Below are positions 42,234 to 50,233 of a DNA stretch of 64,000 nucleotides, in pieces. Position 1 is the first letter of the stretch. Each line of letters starts with the position of its first letter. Location: positions 1 through 64,000 of the forward strand of contig NZ_FNHW01000003.1 of NCBI RefSeq assembly GCF_900103485.1, in the 5' to 3' direction. The notes under the pieces are model-generated. The model was not told where the DNA came from and did not search any database. It saw nothing but the letters and a program-made list of their open reading frames with translations. Source of the stretch: Fictibacillus solisalsi (lineage in GTDB: Bacteria > Bacillota > Bacilli > Bacillales > Fictibacillaceae). Position numbers and translations under genes: made by a program.

Positions 42234-42262
42234 TTGACAAAACCATTGGATATACATATCAT
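42234..42262 (+). promoter_or_regulatory. Promoter of the second feo locus with inverted repeat
   Basis: TTGACA (42234-42239), 17-base spacer, TATCAT (42257-42262). The inverted repeat GATAT-AC-ATATC (42249-42260) overlaps the -10. No Fur box is evident, unlike the feo locus at 9.4 kb. Confidence 0.6.
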
Positions 42263-42311
42263 ATAAGAAAATGTTGCACGAAGGAAACAAATAAGAGTGG
42301 GGGAAAAAGAA

Positions 42312-42563
42312 GTGGATAAGACTAACTGTATCACCCTTTTTGAAGGGAAGAATGGCGACTTCATACAGATCACCTCCATGGATATCGAAGGTGTGATGAG
42401 AAGACGGCTGCTGGATCTTGGATTTGTACCAGGAGCAGTAGTGGAGGTTGTACGAAAGAGTCCGCTGGGCGATCCCATTGCTTTTCGTGTCAGCCAAACA
42501 ACCATTGCCCTGAGAAGGGAAGAAAGTTCGAAGATTCAAGGGGAGCTGATGAATCATGACTGA
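42312..42563 (+). CDS. feoA: FeoA-like protein of the split feo locus
   Basis: 83-aa FeoA-type SH3-like protein: VMRRRLLDLGFVPGAVVEVV and the final TTIALRREESSKI match the family. GTG at 42312 is eight bases after GTGGGGGA; the GTG at 42297 lies inside that site. Its end overlaps the start of the FeoB GTPase gene by eight bases. Sequence is clearly different from FeoA at 9493. Confidence 0.87.
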   Translation: MDKTNCITLFEGKNGDFIQITSMDIEGVMRRRLLDLGFVPGAVVEVVRKSPLGDPIAFRVSQTTIALRREESSKIQGELMNHD

Positions 42564-43251
42564 AACGTACCGGGTCGCACTGGCGGGAAACCCCAACACG
42601 GGAAAAAGTACATTATTCAATGCATTGACCGGATTAAAGCAGCATACGGGGAATTGGGCCGGAAAAACGGTTACGCTTGCTGAAGGAACATTAACCCATA
42701 AGGGGATAAACTACCAGCTGATTGACTTACCGGGAACGTATTCCATCTTCTCGAACTCCCGGGATGAGGAAGTGGCAAGAAATTATATTGTATTTGAAAA
42801 ACCAGATGTGACACTTGTCGTGGTGGATGCCACCTCGCTTGAACGGAATCTGAACCTTGCTCTGCAAATATTGGAAATGACTCGAAATGTGATCATTTGC
42901 ATTAATTTGATAGATGAAGCAGAAAAGAGAGGCATCTCCATCAATGAGCGCTTACTTACCCGCCGGCTTGGCGTTCCTGTCATAAAAATTTCTGCCCGGA
43001 ACAAAACAGGATTTCCCCTTTTGCTCGACACCATCGAACGCCTTGCAGAGGGCAAACTTGTATGCGAACCCGCGCGGATAACATACGACAAAGACATTGA
43101 AATAAAAATCGCTTCATTGGAGCCATTTGTGGCTGAAATGGTGGAAGATCGCATCTCTTCCCGCTGGGTGGCTTTGCGCTTGTTGGATGGGGATGAGTCT
43201 CTGCTGGATGAATTGAAATCAAGGCTGAAGGTAAAGGAGGGGTCGGCATGA
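42556..43251 (+). CDS. feoB: FeoB GTPase domain as a separate protein
   Basis: 231-aa protein consisting of the FeoB G domain (G1 GNPNTGKS at 11-18, G3 DLPG near 57, G4 INLIDEAEKR near 118, G5 SARNKTG) and part of the helical GDI-like region, ending without membrane helices. ATG follows a Gly-rich coding end with GGGGAGCTG. Its stop overlaps the start of the membrane part by ATGA (43248-43251). Both halves keep conserved motifs, so this looks like a true split rather than a disrupted gene. Confidence 0.88.
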   Translation: MTETYRVALAGNPNTGKSTLFNALTGLKQHTGNWAGKTVTLAEGTLTHKGINYQLIDLPGTYSIFSNSRDEEVARNYIVFEKPDVTLVVVDATSLERNLNLALQILEMTRNVIICINLIDEAEKRGISINERLLTRRLGVPVIKISARNKTGFPLLLDTIERLAEGKLVCEPARITYDKDIEIKIASLEPFVAEMVEDRISSRWVALRLLDGDESLLDELKSRLKVKEGSA

Positions 43252-44648
43252 ATACAGAACTGGCAAATTCAGGTTCTAGAGGAGATTTGAATGCTCTCTA
43301 TGAAAAGGCACAGCAGCTTTCGTCATCAGATCTTCGCGATAAAATCGTGGGCAGCCTTTATCAGGAAAGCAAGCGGCTCTGCGAGGCGGGTGTTCATCAT
43401 TCAAACACCAAACGTGATCGGCGAACGGAGAAATTGGATGCTGTATTCACCTCTCCCATTTGGGGCTTTCCAATCATGATGGTTATGCTTGGCATTGTTT
43501 TTTACCTTACGATCGCCGGAGCCAATGTTCCATCTGATATGATTGCCCGATTTTTCGGATGGCTGGAAAACTATATTACAGCCTTTTTCCAGTGGATAAG
43601 TGCTCCGGATTGGCTGTATGGTGTTCTTGTTTTGGGTCTTTATCGCGGCACCACCTGGGTCGTAAGTGTGATGCTGCCGCCGATGGCAATTTTTTTTCCA
43701 ACGTTCGCCTTGCTTGAAAACTATGGATATTTACCGAGAGTAGCGTTCAATATGGACCGCATTTTCAAAAAAGTGGGCGCACACGGGAAGCAGTCCCTGA
43801 CGATGGCGATGGGATTCGGCTGTAATGCTGCAGCAATGATGTCTTCGCGAATTATTGAATCACCGAGAGAGCGGATGCTCGCCATCCTTACCAACAATTT
43901 TGTTCCGTGCAACGGGCGTTGGGGAACGCTGATTGTGCTGGCGTCCCTCTTTATGGCGGCAGGATACACAGGAGGAGCGAAGTCCCTTGTTACAACATCG
44001 GTAGTTGTTGGCATTGTCTTGTTCGGAATTCTTGTAACCTTTTTGGTCTCATGGGTATTATCCAAGACGGTGCTCAAAGGAGTACCTACGCACTATACAC
44101 TTGAACTTCCTGCATACAGGAGGCCCAAGTTTTGGGAAACGGTCATCCGTTCATCGCTTGAACGTTCATGGGCGGTGCTTCTCAGAGCTGTTAAAGTCGC
44201 TGCACCAGCCGGCATACTGACATGGGTCCTGGCTAATGTTTCGGTCGGCGATACAAGCGTTCTTATGCATATCGTCAATTTCCTGGACCCGTTTGGACAG
44301 ATGCTGGGGCTCGACGGCTATATTCTGATGGCATTCCTGATCGGACTGCCTGCAAATGAAATTGTCCTGCCCATTTTGATTATGGGTTATCTTTCTACAG
44401 GGGCCCTGACAGAGGTTGACAACCTAGGAGATTTGAAACAAATTTTCGTGGACCAGGGGTGGACGTGGCTAACAGCACTGAATATGATGCTGTTTTCATT
44501 GCTTCATTTTCCATGCGGAACGACTTTGGTCAACATTTATAAAGAAACAAAAAGCATAAAATGGGCCTTTCTTGCTTTCCTCATTCCAACCATGATCGCC
44601 ATCTTCGTAACATTTGTGATTGCACAAAGTGTGAAATTGCTGGGATGA
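43248..44648 (+). CDS. feoB: FeoB membrane transporter domain as a separate protein
   Basis: 466-aa polypeptide with a 60-residue cytoplasmic start that resembles the end of the FeoB helical domain, then about eight helices with two Gate repeats. Core motifs are GFGCNAAAMM and NNFVPCNGRWGTL, and LPANEIVLPI near the end, versus GFGCNVPG and MSCSARLSVY in the full-length FeoB at 9717. The Cys in both gate motifs are retained. Divergent gate residues could mean another specificity such as Mn2+, which cannot be decided here. Overlaps the GTPase gene by four bases. Confidence 0.87.
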   Translation: MNTELANSGSRGDLNALYEKAQQLSSSDLRDKIVGSLYQESKRLCEAGVHHSNTKRDRRTEKLDAVFTSPIWGFPIMMVMLGIVFYLTIAGANVPSDMIARFFGWLENYITAFFQWISAPDWLYGVLVLGLYRGTTWVVSVMLPPMAIFFPTFALLENYGYLPRVAFNMDRIFKKVGAHGKQSLTMAMGFGCNAAAMMSSRIIESPRERMLAILTNNFVPCNGRWGTLIVLASLFMAAGYTGGAKSLVTTSVVVGIVLFGILVTFLVSWVLSKTVLKGVPTHYTLELPAYRRPKFWETVIRSSLERSWAVLLRAVKVAAPAGILTWVLANVSVGDTSVLMHIVNFLDPFGQMLGLDGYILMAFLIGLPANEIVLPILIMGYLSTGALTEVDNLGDLKQIFVDQGWTWLTALNMMLFSLLHFPCGTTLVNIYKETKSIKWAFLAFLIPTMIAIFVTFVIAQSVKLLG

Positions 44649-44651
44649 TTT

Positions 44652-44690
44652 AAAAACCAGGACCGTATGACCGGTTCTGGTTTTTTTTAT
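44652..44690 (+). terminator. Terminator of the split feo locus
   Basis: AAAACCAGGACCG pairs with CGGTTCTGGTTTT around TATGAC, followed by T-run. Confidence 0.88.
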
Positions 44691-44735
44691 ACCAAATTCT
44701 TTAAAGAATTGTTATGATAAACAAACAATTACATA

Positions 44736-44862
44736 AAAATTTATAAGTGCTCAAGACCAAAAAAGGTGGAGAGATAATAGGGAATCCAGTGAAAATCTGG
44801 AGCAGCCCCCGCTACTGTGAACCCGGTTAAACCGGTAAGCCAGGAGACCTGCTTATAAATTT
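44736..44862 (+). promoter_or_regulatory. Cobalamin riboswitch
   Basis: The B12-box elements are readable in order: GGAATCCAGTGAAAATCTGG, AGCAGCCCCCGCTACTGTGA, ACCCGGTTAAACCGGT and AAGCCAGGAGACCTGC. The outer P1 helix is AAATTTATAAG(T)GC with GCTTATAAATTT. It precedes a terminator and then cobT-bluB, so B12 should switch those genes off. Confidence 0.95.
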
Positions 44863-44909
44863 TGATTTCTGTGTCTTCGGTGGGAAGAAAGGGATAGTGT
44901 ACATTAGAT

Positions 44910-44944
44910 CAAAACCTTGGCGCCTGCAGACAAGGTTTTTTTTG
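44910..44944 (+). terminator. Riboswitch-controlled attenuator
   Basis: AAAACCTTG pairs with CAAGGTTTT around an 11-base loop, followed by T8. It lies 48 bases after the riboswitch and 25 before cobT: the expression platform. Confidence 0.88.
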
Positions 44945-44968
44945 TTGAAATGGAAGGGAGAAAAAAGG

Positions 44969-46048
44969 ATGAAAAACCATTGGAAAAATGCCAGTATTCC
45001 GGCAATTGATAAAAAGGTGGGAAGGGACGCGCAGACTTACATTCATTCATTAACAAAGCCGGTTGGCAGTCTCGGAAGACTGGAAGATTTGGCGGTGAGT
45101 CTTGCCTCCATGACGAAGGAACGCTTTCCGACAGTATTTCCGCCGGGGGTTTTGATTTTTGCTGCTGACCATGGCATCGTTTCAGAAGGAGTATCAGCCT
45201 ATCCACAGGAAGTAACGGGCCAGATGGTACGTAACTTTTTGAATGGCGGAGCTGCAATCAACGTGTTCAGCAAACAAATCGGTGCCAAGTTGAACATCGT
45301 GGACATTGGGATAGCCGCTGAAATTAACAGCCAAACCTTGATTTCCCGAAAAGTCCGTTATGGAACGGCTAATTTCCTTCTGGGAGATGCCATGATCCGG
45401 GAGGAAGCCGAGCAGGCCATTGATGCGGGGTATCAGACGGCAAACGAAATGATTAATAATGGAATCAAGTGTCTTATTCCTGGTGAAATGGGGATTGGTA
45501 ATACGACGGCGAGCAGTGCGGTAGTCGCGGCTGTGAGCGGTGAAGAAGTTGATACACTGGTTGGGACTGGCACTGGCATTGAAAAAGAAAAGCTGCAGAT
45601 CAAAAAAGATGTCATTGAAAAGGCGCTGGCGCTGAGAAAACCGAACGGAGACGATCCGGTTGATGTTTTATCCAAAGTGGGAGGGCTGGAGATTGCAGGA
45701 ATGGCTGGAGCCATGCTGGCAGCATCCTCAAGAAGCATTCCGATTTTGGTGGATGGCTTTATCGCAAGTACAGCTGCCTTAATCGCAAAGATGATCTGCA
45801 GCGCTTCTGCTGATTACATGATCTTGGGCCATCGTTCGGCTGAGCCCGGCCATATGAAAGTGATAAAGCTGCTTGGTAAGGAACCCATTCTCGATTTGGG
45901 CATGCGGTTGGGAGAAGGGAGCGGTGCGGCGATTGCCTTCCCCGTTCTTCAGTCGGCATCGCTCATGATTAACGAAATGGCTACATTTGAGGCCGCCCAA
46001 ATATCCGCTAAGAAACAGGAAGGAGAAACACGCCTTGTTTACAAATGA
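44969..46048 (+). CDS. cobT: Nicotinate-nucleotide--dimethylbenzimidazole phosphoribosyltransferase
   Basis: 359-aa CobT activates dimethylbenzimidazole as alpha-ribazole phosphate for the lower ligand of cobalamin. Typical blocks: LTKPVGSLGRLEDLA near residue 24, FAADHGIVSEGVSAYP near 64, PGEMGIGNTTASSAV near 171, VGTGTGIE near 192 and HRSAEPGH near 287 with the catalytic Glu late in the chain. ATG at 44969 follows GGAAGGGAG; upstream codons in frame run through the terminator and are rejected. First gene under the B12 riboswitch. Confidence 0.95.
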   Translation: MKNHWKNASIPAIDKKVGRDAQTYIHSLTKPVGSLGRLEDLAVSLASMTKERFPTVFPPGVLIFAADHGIVSEGVSAYPQEVTGQMVRNFLNGGAAINVFSKQIGAKLNIVDIGIAAEINSQTLISRKVRYGTANFLLGDAMIREEAEQAIDAGYQTANEMINNGIKCLIPGEMGIGNTTASSAVVAAVSGEEVDTLVGTGTGIEKEKLQIKKDVIEKALALRKPNGDDPVDVLSKVGGLEIAGMAGAMLAASSRSIPILVDGFIASTAALIAKMICSASADYMILGHRSAEPGHMKVIKLLGKEPILDLGMRLGEGSGAAIAFPVLQSASLMINEMATFEAAQISAKKQEGETRLVYK

Positions 46049-46676
46049 TGAAAAAGAAGCTGTCTACAAAGTCATTGCTGCCCGAAGGGATGTCCGGAGT
46101 TTTTTGCCGGATCCTGTTCAGGATGAAGCCGTTTATTCCATATTAAAGGCAGCCCATCAAGCTCCGTCTGTTGGTTTCATGCAGCCATGGAATTTTATTC
46201 TGGTCACCTCGGAAGAAGTAAAGGATCGTTTGGCGTGGGCGGCGGACAAGGAAAGAAGAGCTTTAGCCATCCATTATGAAGACGATTCGCGGTCATCCGC
46301 GTTTATGAATTTGAAAATAGAGGGAATAAAAGAAGCACCTTTAACAATTTGTGTAACCTGTGATCCGACGCGTGGCGGATCACATGTTCTGGGAAGAAAT
46401 TCAATTCCTGAAACTGATAGAATGTCCACGGCCTGTGCCATCCAGAATATGTGGCTGGCATCCTGTGCCGAAGGATTGGCCATGGGATGGGTCAGCTTTT
46501 ACAAGAAAGCCGATATCCGTGATATTTTACATATCCCGCCTCACATCGAGCCGGTGGCGCTCCTCTCCCTGGGGTATACGAACGATTATCCGAAGAAACC
46601 CATTCTCGAAGCGGAGAACTGGGAAAGCAGAAAAGAACTGGATTCCTTGATTTATACCGACCGCTGGGAAGGATAA
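46035..46676 (+). CDS. bluB: 5,6-dimethylbenzimidazole synthase BluB
   Basis: 213-aa flavin-destructase of the nitroreductase fold that turns FMNH2 and O2 into dimethylbenzimidazole. Characteristic stretches: IAARRDVRSFLPDP, APSVGFMQPWNF near residue 46 and TACAIQNMWLASCAEGLAMGWVSFY near 135. TTG at 46035 is preceded by GGAAGGAG and overlaps the cobT end by 14 bases. Together with CobT it supplies the lower ligand; it also consumes FMN, connecting to riboflavin synthesis. No corrin-ring genes are in the window, so salvage or remodelling is possible. Confidence 0.93.
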   Translation: MFTNDEKEAVYKVIAARRDVRSFLPDPVQDEAVYSILKAAHQAPSVGFMQPWNFILVTSEEVKDRLAWAADKERRALAIHYEDDSRSSAFMNLKIEGIKEAPLTICVTCDPTRGGSHVLGRNSIPETDRMSTACAIQNMWLASCAEGLAMGWVSFYKKADIRDILHIPPHIEPVALLSLGYTNDYPKKPILEAENWESRKELDSLIYTDRWEG

Positions 46677-46761
46677 ACCGGAAATACGGCTGTTATAAAA
46701 GGCAACTACCAAGCATAACCATAGACCATGTGCAGAAAACATATGAAGGAAGGACTGCCGT

Positions 46762-47568
46762 ATGAGTGAATACTGGGCGGAAAAAGCTTTGGTTAAATTC
46801 CAGTCTCAGTTTGATCAAAATACGACCTATAACATTAAGAACAGCCAAAGATGGTCAGGCAGCTCAAAGATATGGAAGTATATGGACTTTGCTAAGTTTG
46901 TCGGCATGCTTTACCAAAAATCGTTGTTTTTTCCGAAACCGTCCCTTTTTGTGGACAATCATGAAGGCAGTTATTCTGCCCTGGACGTAAATAATATCCT
47001 CAATGATCCGCTGTCATACCTTACGGTGCCGGTGGATGAAAAGCTCTCCAAAGCCGAGAAAAGAAGACAGCTCCATGAATATATTAAGCAGATGCATGAT
47101 TATGTCGGGGTCAATTGCTGGCATCTGAACGAAGAGGAATCAGCGGGGATGTGGAACCTGTATTTGAAATCGGATGAAGGAATTGCCATCTGTTCCACGC
47201 TGGATAAGCTGTTTACCAGCATCAATGACAAACGTTTTCGGACATATGTCGGGCAGGTCCAATACATTAATTTTAATTCGGAAATGGCCAGTCTCAATCC
47301 TTATGAAACCTTATTCTATAAACGGAGGTCTTTCAGCCATGAAAATGAAATCCGGCTGCTTGCCTTCGATGATCCTAATCATCGGAGATTCAATCATAAG
47401 GACGGGGCCTATGTGGATTGCAATTTACACACGTTAATTGACGAAGTGTATGTATCTCCCACCAGTCCGGAATGGCTGAAGGAAGTGGTCCAGTCGGTGC
47501 TTGAAAAATACAGGCTGCCGTTTAAGCCGGTGATCAAGTCTTCCTTGTATGAAAGTCCCTTCTATTAA
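46762..47568 (+). CDS. DUF2971-family protein
   Basis: 268-aa protein with the DUF2971 pattern: a W-rich start (WSGSSKIWKYMDFAKFVGML), then VNCWHLNEEESAGMWNLYLKSDEGIAICST (about 117-146) and a later KRRSFSHENEIRLLAF and VYVSPTSPEWL. The function of this family is unknown; members occur sporadically, often in variable regions. ATG follows GAAGGA. Monocistronic, with terminator. Confidence 0.82.
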   Translation: MSEYWAEKALVKFQSQFDQNTTYNIKNSQRWSGSSKIWKYMDFAKFVGMLYQKSLFFPKPSLFVDNHEGSYSALDVNNILNDPLSYLTVPVDEKLSKAEKRRQLHEYIKQMHDYVGVNCWHLNEEESAGMWNLYLKSDEGIAICSTLDKLFTSINDKRFRTYVGQVQYINFNSEMASLNPYETLFYKRRSFSHENEIRLLAFDDPNHRRFNHKDGAYVDCNLHTLIDEVYVSPTSPEWLKEVVQSVLEKYRLPFKPVIKSSLYESPFY

Positions 47569-47604
47569 AAAGACAGCATTGGTAAAGCCGATGCTGTCTT
47601 TTTG
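47567..47604 (+). terminator. Terminator after the DUF2971 gene
   Basis: AAAGACAGCAT pairs with ATGCTGTCTTT around TGGTAAAGCCG, followed by TTTG. Confidence 0.85.
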
Positions 47605-47630
47605 TTGCCTGTGGGCTTTTTCGTTATAAT
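47602..47630 (+). promoter_or_regulatory. Probable promoter of the ModB-like gene
   Basis: TTGTTG (47602-47607), 17-base spacer, TATAAT (47625-47630), overlapping the previous terminator tail. Confidence 0.55.
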
Positions 47631-47697
47631 GGAGGTTGATTATATTCTTTGAAATCTAGTACATAAGTTGTTTGATGCTTAAATCTAAGGAGAAACT

Positions 47698-48354
47698 ATG
47701 CTAGCAAATATCTGGCCGCCGATCTATTTGTCCATTACCGTTGCGGCTTCCGCATGGATCATTGTTATACTGTCTGGCGTACTGCTGGGGAAGTCAATGG
47801 CAGGCAAGTCGTTTAAAGGGAAACACATCATTGAAACCCTATTAATGCTTCCTCTCGTTCTTCCTCCAACCGTCATCGGGTTTCTTCTCATTATCATTTT
47901 TGGGAAGCGAAGTCCGGTTGGCCAATTCATAGAATTATTGTTTCAGCAGCCTGTTATTTTTACCTGGTGGGCCGCAGTGCTGGCTTCAAGTGTTGTTGCC
48001 TTTCCGCTCATGTATCAATCAGCAAAGACCGGATTTGAAGCTGTTGATCATGATATTGAGAATGCCGCGCGGGTTGATGGAGCAGGGAAATGGAACGTTT
48101 TTTTCTACATTACGATTCCTCTTTCCTGCACGTCCATTGTTTCAGGAGCCATATTAAGCTTTGCGAGAGCACTTGGAGAATTTGGGGCAACCTTAATGTT
48201 TGCCGGAAATATTCCCGGGCGCACGCAGACCATTCCGACTGCAATTTATCTTGCCATCGATTCAGGTGACATGAGGGAAGCCTGGATTTTGGTTCTTGCC
48301 AGTATTGTCATTTCATTTGCGATGCTTACAGCAGCATACCGAATTAAACGTTAA
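47698..48354 (+). CDS. modB: Molybdate-type ABC transporter permease (ModB-like), orphan
   Basis: 218-aa permease with five to six helices and the inner-membrane EAA loop (AARVDGAGKWNVFFYITIPLS, about 121-141) for contact with the ATPase. The LMLPLVLPPTVIGFLLI and RALGEFGATLMFAGNIPGRTQTIPTAIY segments are typical of ModB. No ModA binding protein or ModC ATPase gene lies beside it; they must be elsewhere or are lost. Start ATG after TAAGGAG. Confidence 0.87.
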   Translation: MLANIWPPIYLSITVAASAWIIVILSGVLLGKSMAGKSFKGKHIIETLLMLPLVLPPTVIGFLLIIIFGKRSPVGQFIELLFQQPVIFTWWAAVLASSVVAFPLMYQSAKTGFEAVDHDIENAARVDGAGKWNVFFYITIPLSCTSIVSGAILSFARALGEFGATLMFAGNIPGRTQTIPTAIYLAIDSGDMREAWILVLASIVISFAMLTAAYRIKR

Positions 48355-48884
48355 TGGAAAGAGGGGCTCCGGCCGTTCTTTTTTTTGTGCAAAAGTTGAA
48401 ACCTTCCATTTCTTTTTTCGTATATAACGGTAAATGCGCATCAGAAAGGCAGATTATGATCAAAAGGATCGTTTCAAAACTAAAAATGACACTGGTCCAA
48501 CTTTAGACATGTTCGTTTTTTTGTTGTTCGGCCCAAGGAAGCACTATTGCTTTGGAGCTAATCCTGGATATCATGAGGTCAGCTTCACACCCGAAAACGT
48601 ATTCCATTACAACACATATCCCTTCGTTTACCGCCCATTTGCCTGATGATATACCGATTTCCTGTTTCTATGTTTCATATAAGGTACAGGCCGTCATTCA
48701 GGCAGGAAAAGGCAGAGCCCGGTTTCATTTCCTGACGGTGTGCATCAATTATTGCTGGTTTTTTATGCTTTAGGTGCGCTGGTTTTTCGTGAAATGCAGA
48801 CTCGGGAATTTAACGGCAAACAACAGTTCTTTGGTTTTGGTGACGAAGGAATAAGTTTTTTATCAATATGGGGGAGGAATAAAA
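48355..48884. other. 530-base region without a recognisable gene
   Basis: Three overlapping frames of about 70 codons each on the plus strand (48434, 48552, 48740) and short frames on the minus strand have atypical composition (rich in Cys, Phe, His, Tyr) and no ribosome sites. A run GTTCTTTTTTTTG at 48376-48390 may end the modB transcript. The region may be decayed coding sequence. I can assign nothing in it. Confidence 0.5.
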
Positions 48885-49571
48885 ATGTTTTTTCATCCAA
48901 TGGATTTTCTGATCATTATCGCGTTTGCCATTTCATTATGGGCTCAATTTAAGGTAAAAGGAAATTTCAAAAAGTGGTCGGAGGTCAGTGCCTATTCCGG
49001 AAGAACCGGGGCAGAGGTGGCACGGTCCATACTTGATCAAAATGGGCTGTCACATATACCGGTAGAGCCTGTGCCAGGGACGCTGAGCGATCATTATGAT
49101 CCTGTTTCAAAAGTGGTACGTTTATCCGAACCGGTTTATTACGGTGCCTCGATTGCCTCCGTTTCAGTGGCTGCCCATGAAGTGGGGCATGCGGTTCAGC
49201 ATAAGCAATCTTATGGAGCCCTTGTTTTCCGCCATCGTATGTTTCCGCTTGTTAACCTCACTTCAGGTGTTGCACCGTTTTTATTGATGGGTGGACTCTT
49301 GCTTCAGCAATTCCAACTAATTGGAGTGGGTATTGTATTGTTTTCGTTTGCGGTTCTTTTTCAGCTCGTGACCCTTCCGGTGGAGTTTAATGCGAGCTCG
49401 CGTGCAAAACGCTATCTGCTGACTGAAGGATTTATCCGCAATGATGAGGAACGCGGTGTAAATAAGGTGTTGAATGCTGCTGCCCTGACCTACGTGGCTG
49501 CCGCCCTCATTTCGTTATTGGAACTGCTGAAATTCGTGATGATCTTTTTTCAGGGCCAGCGCGAAGAATAA
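48885..49571 (+). CDS. YugP-type zinc metallopeptidase, membrane-bound
   Basis: 228-aa neutral zinc metallopeptidase of the YugP family: N-terminal helix, then the HEVGHAVQH zinc motif (about 101-109) and several C-terminal helices, with the third ligand probably in PVEFNASSRAKRYL. Start ATG after GGGGGAGGAAT. Role in Bacillus unclear; membrane protein quality control is possible. Confidence 0.88.
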   Translation: MFFHPMDFLIIIAFAISLWAQFKVKGNFKKWSEVSAYSGRTGAEVARSILDQNGLSHIPVEPVPGTLSDHYDPVSKVVRLSEPVYYGASIASVSVAAHEVGHAVQHKQSYGALVFRHRMFPLVNLTSGVAPFLLMGGLLLQQFQLIGVGIVLFSFAVLFQLVTLPVEFNASSRAKRYLLTEGFIRNDEERGVNKVLNAAALTYVAAALISLLELLKFVMIFFQGQREE

Positions 49572-49587
49572 GAATGGCTTTGAAGTT

Positions 49588-49612
49588 GCTCCCTATTCAG
49601 GGGGCTTTTTTA
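49588..49612 (+). terminator. Terminator after the YugP-type gene
   Basis: GCTCCCT pairs with AGGGGGC around ATTC, followed by T6. Confidence 0.75.
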
Positions 49613-49726
49613 TATTAATTAAAGATAAGTAGTTTAAAGGATTTCCGAGTGTGGGATACATAACTGAACCACGTGCGTATCAAAAGGTAAAGCAGTAACC
49701 AACTATTTCTATAGGAGGTTTTATTA

Positions 49727-49951
49727 TTGGCTAAAAACCAGGTATACACCAAATCCTATCACCCTTATCACAGTCTTAATGACCCTTGTCCGGATCCCGG
49801 CGAAAAGCACTATTCAACTCCTCCCCATCTTTACATGGGATTCCAGCCGGAAAAACTCCCGCAGTTCACACCAAAAGAAGCTTTACAAAAAGGCACCTTA
49901 TGGCCCGCGTTGTATGATCCGTATGAAAAAAATCAAAAACTGAAGGGGTGA
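49727..49951 (+). CDS. cotJA: Spore coat-associated protein CotJA
   Basis: 74-aa protein rich in Pro, Tyr and His (YTKSYHPYHSLNDPCPDPGEK region) resembling CotJA, needed for assembly of CotJC into the B. subtilis spore coat. TTG start at 49727 follows AGGAGGT. First gene of a three-gene cotJ operon, in B. subtilis SigE-dependent; a sequence like CATAACT at 49662 could be part of such a promoter but is not proven. Confidence 0.88.
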   Translation: MAKNQVYTKSYHPYHSLNDPCPDPGEKHYSTPPHLYMGFQPEKLPQFTPKEALQKGTLWPALYDPYEKNQKLKG

Positions 49952-49957
49952 AGAGTG

Positions 49958-50212
49958 ATGCCAAAGACATTACCTAAGGAATATTATTCGATGCTTGAAG
50001 AGATACAGGCCGTTGATTTTGCAATCACCGAGCTCAATTTATATTTGGACACCCACCCTGAGGACCAGGAGGCGTTTAAACAGCTGACAGAGCTTTCAGA
50101 AGAGAAGCAGAGGCTGTTGAAGCCTTTTGAGCAAAAATTCGGGTCCATCCGGCCGGATGGAATTGATGACCATTGGACATGGAGCAAAGGGCCTTGGCCA
50201 TGGCAGGTTTAA
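49958..50212 (+). CDS. cotJB: Spore coat protein CotJB
   Basis: 84-aa CotJB: YYSMLEEIQAVDFAITELNLYLDTHP and the Trp-rich end DDHWTWSKGPWPWQ are family hallmarks. ATG at 49958 follows AGGGGTGA; GTG one codon earlier is an alternative. Lies six bases after cotJA. Confidence 0.92.
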   Translation: MPKTLPKEYYSMLEEIQAVDFAITELNLYLDTHPEDQEAFKQLTELSEEKQRLLKPFEQKFGSIRPDGIDDHWTWSKGPWPWQV

Positions 50213-50233
50213 AAATGAAGGGGGAGATCCGTA

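Noticed and set aside
49660-49700. Possible SigE promoter before cotJA
   Set aside because: A CATAACT-like -10 can be picked out but no convincing -35 at the right spacing.
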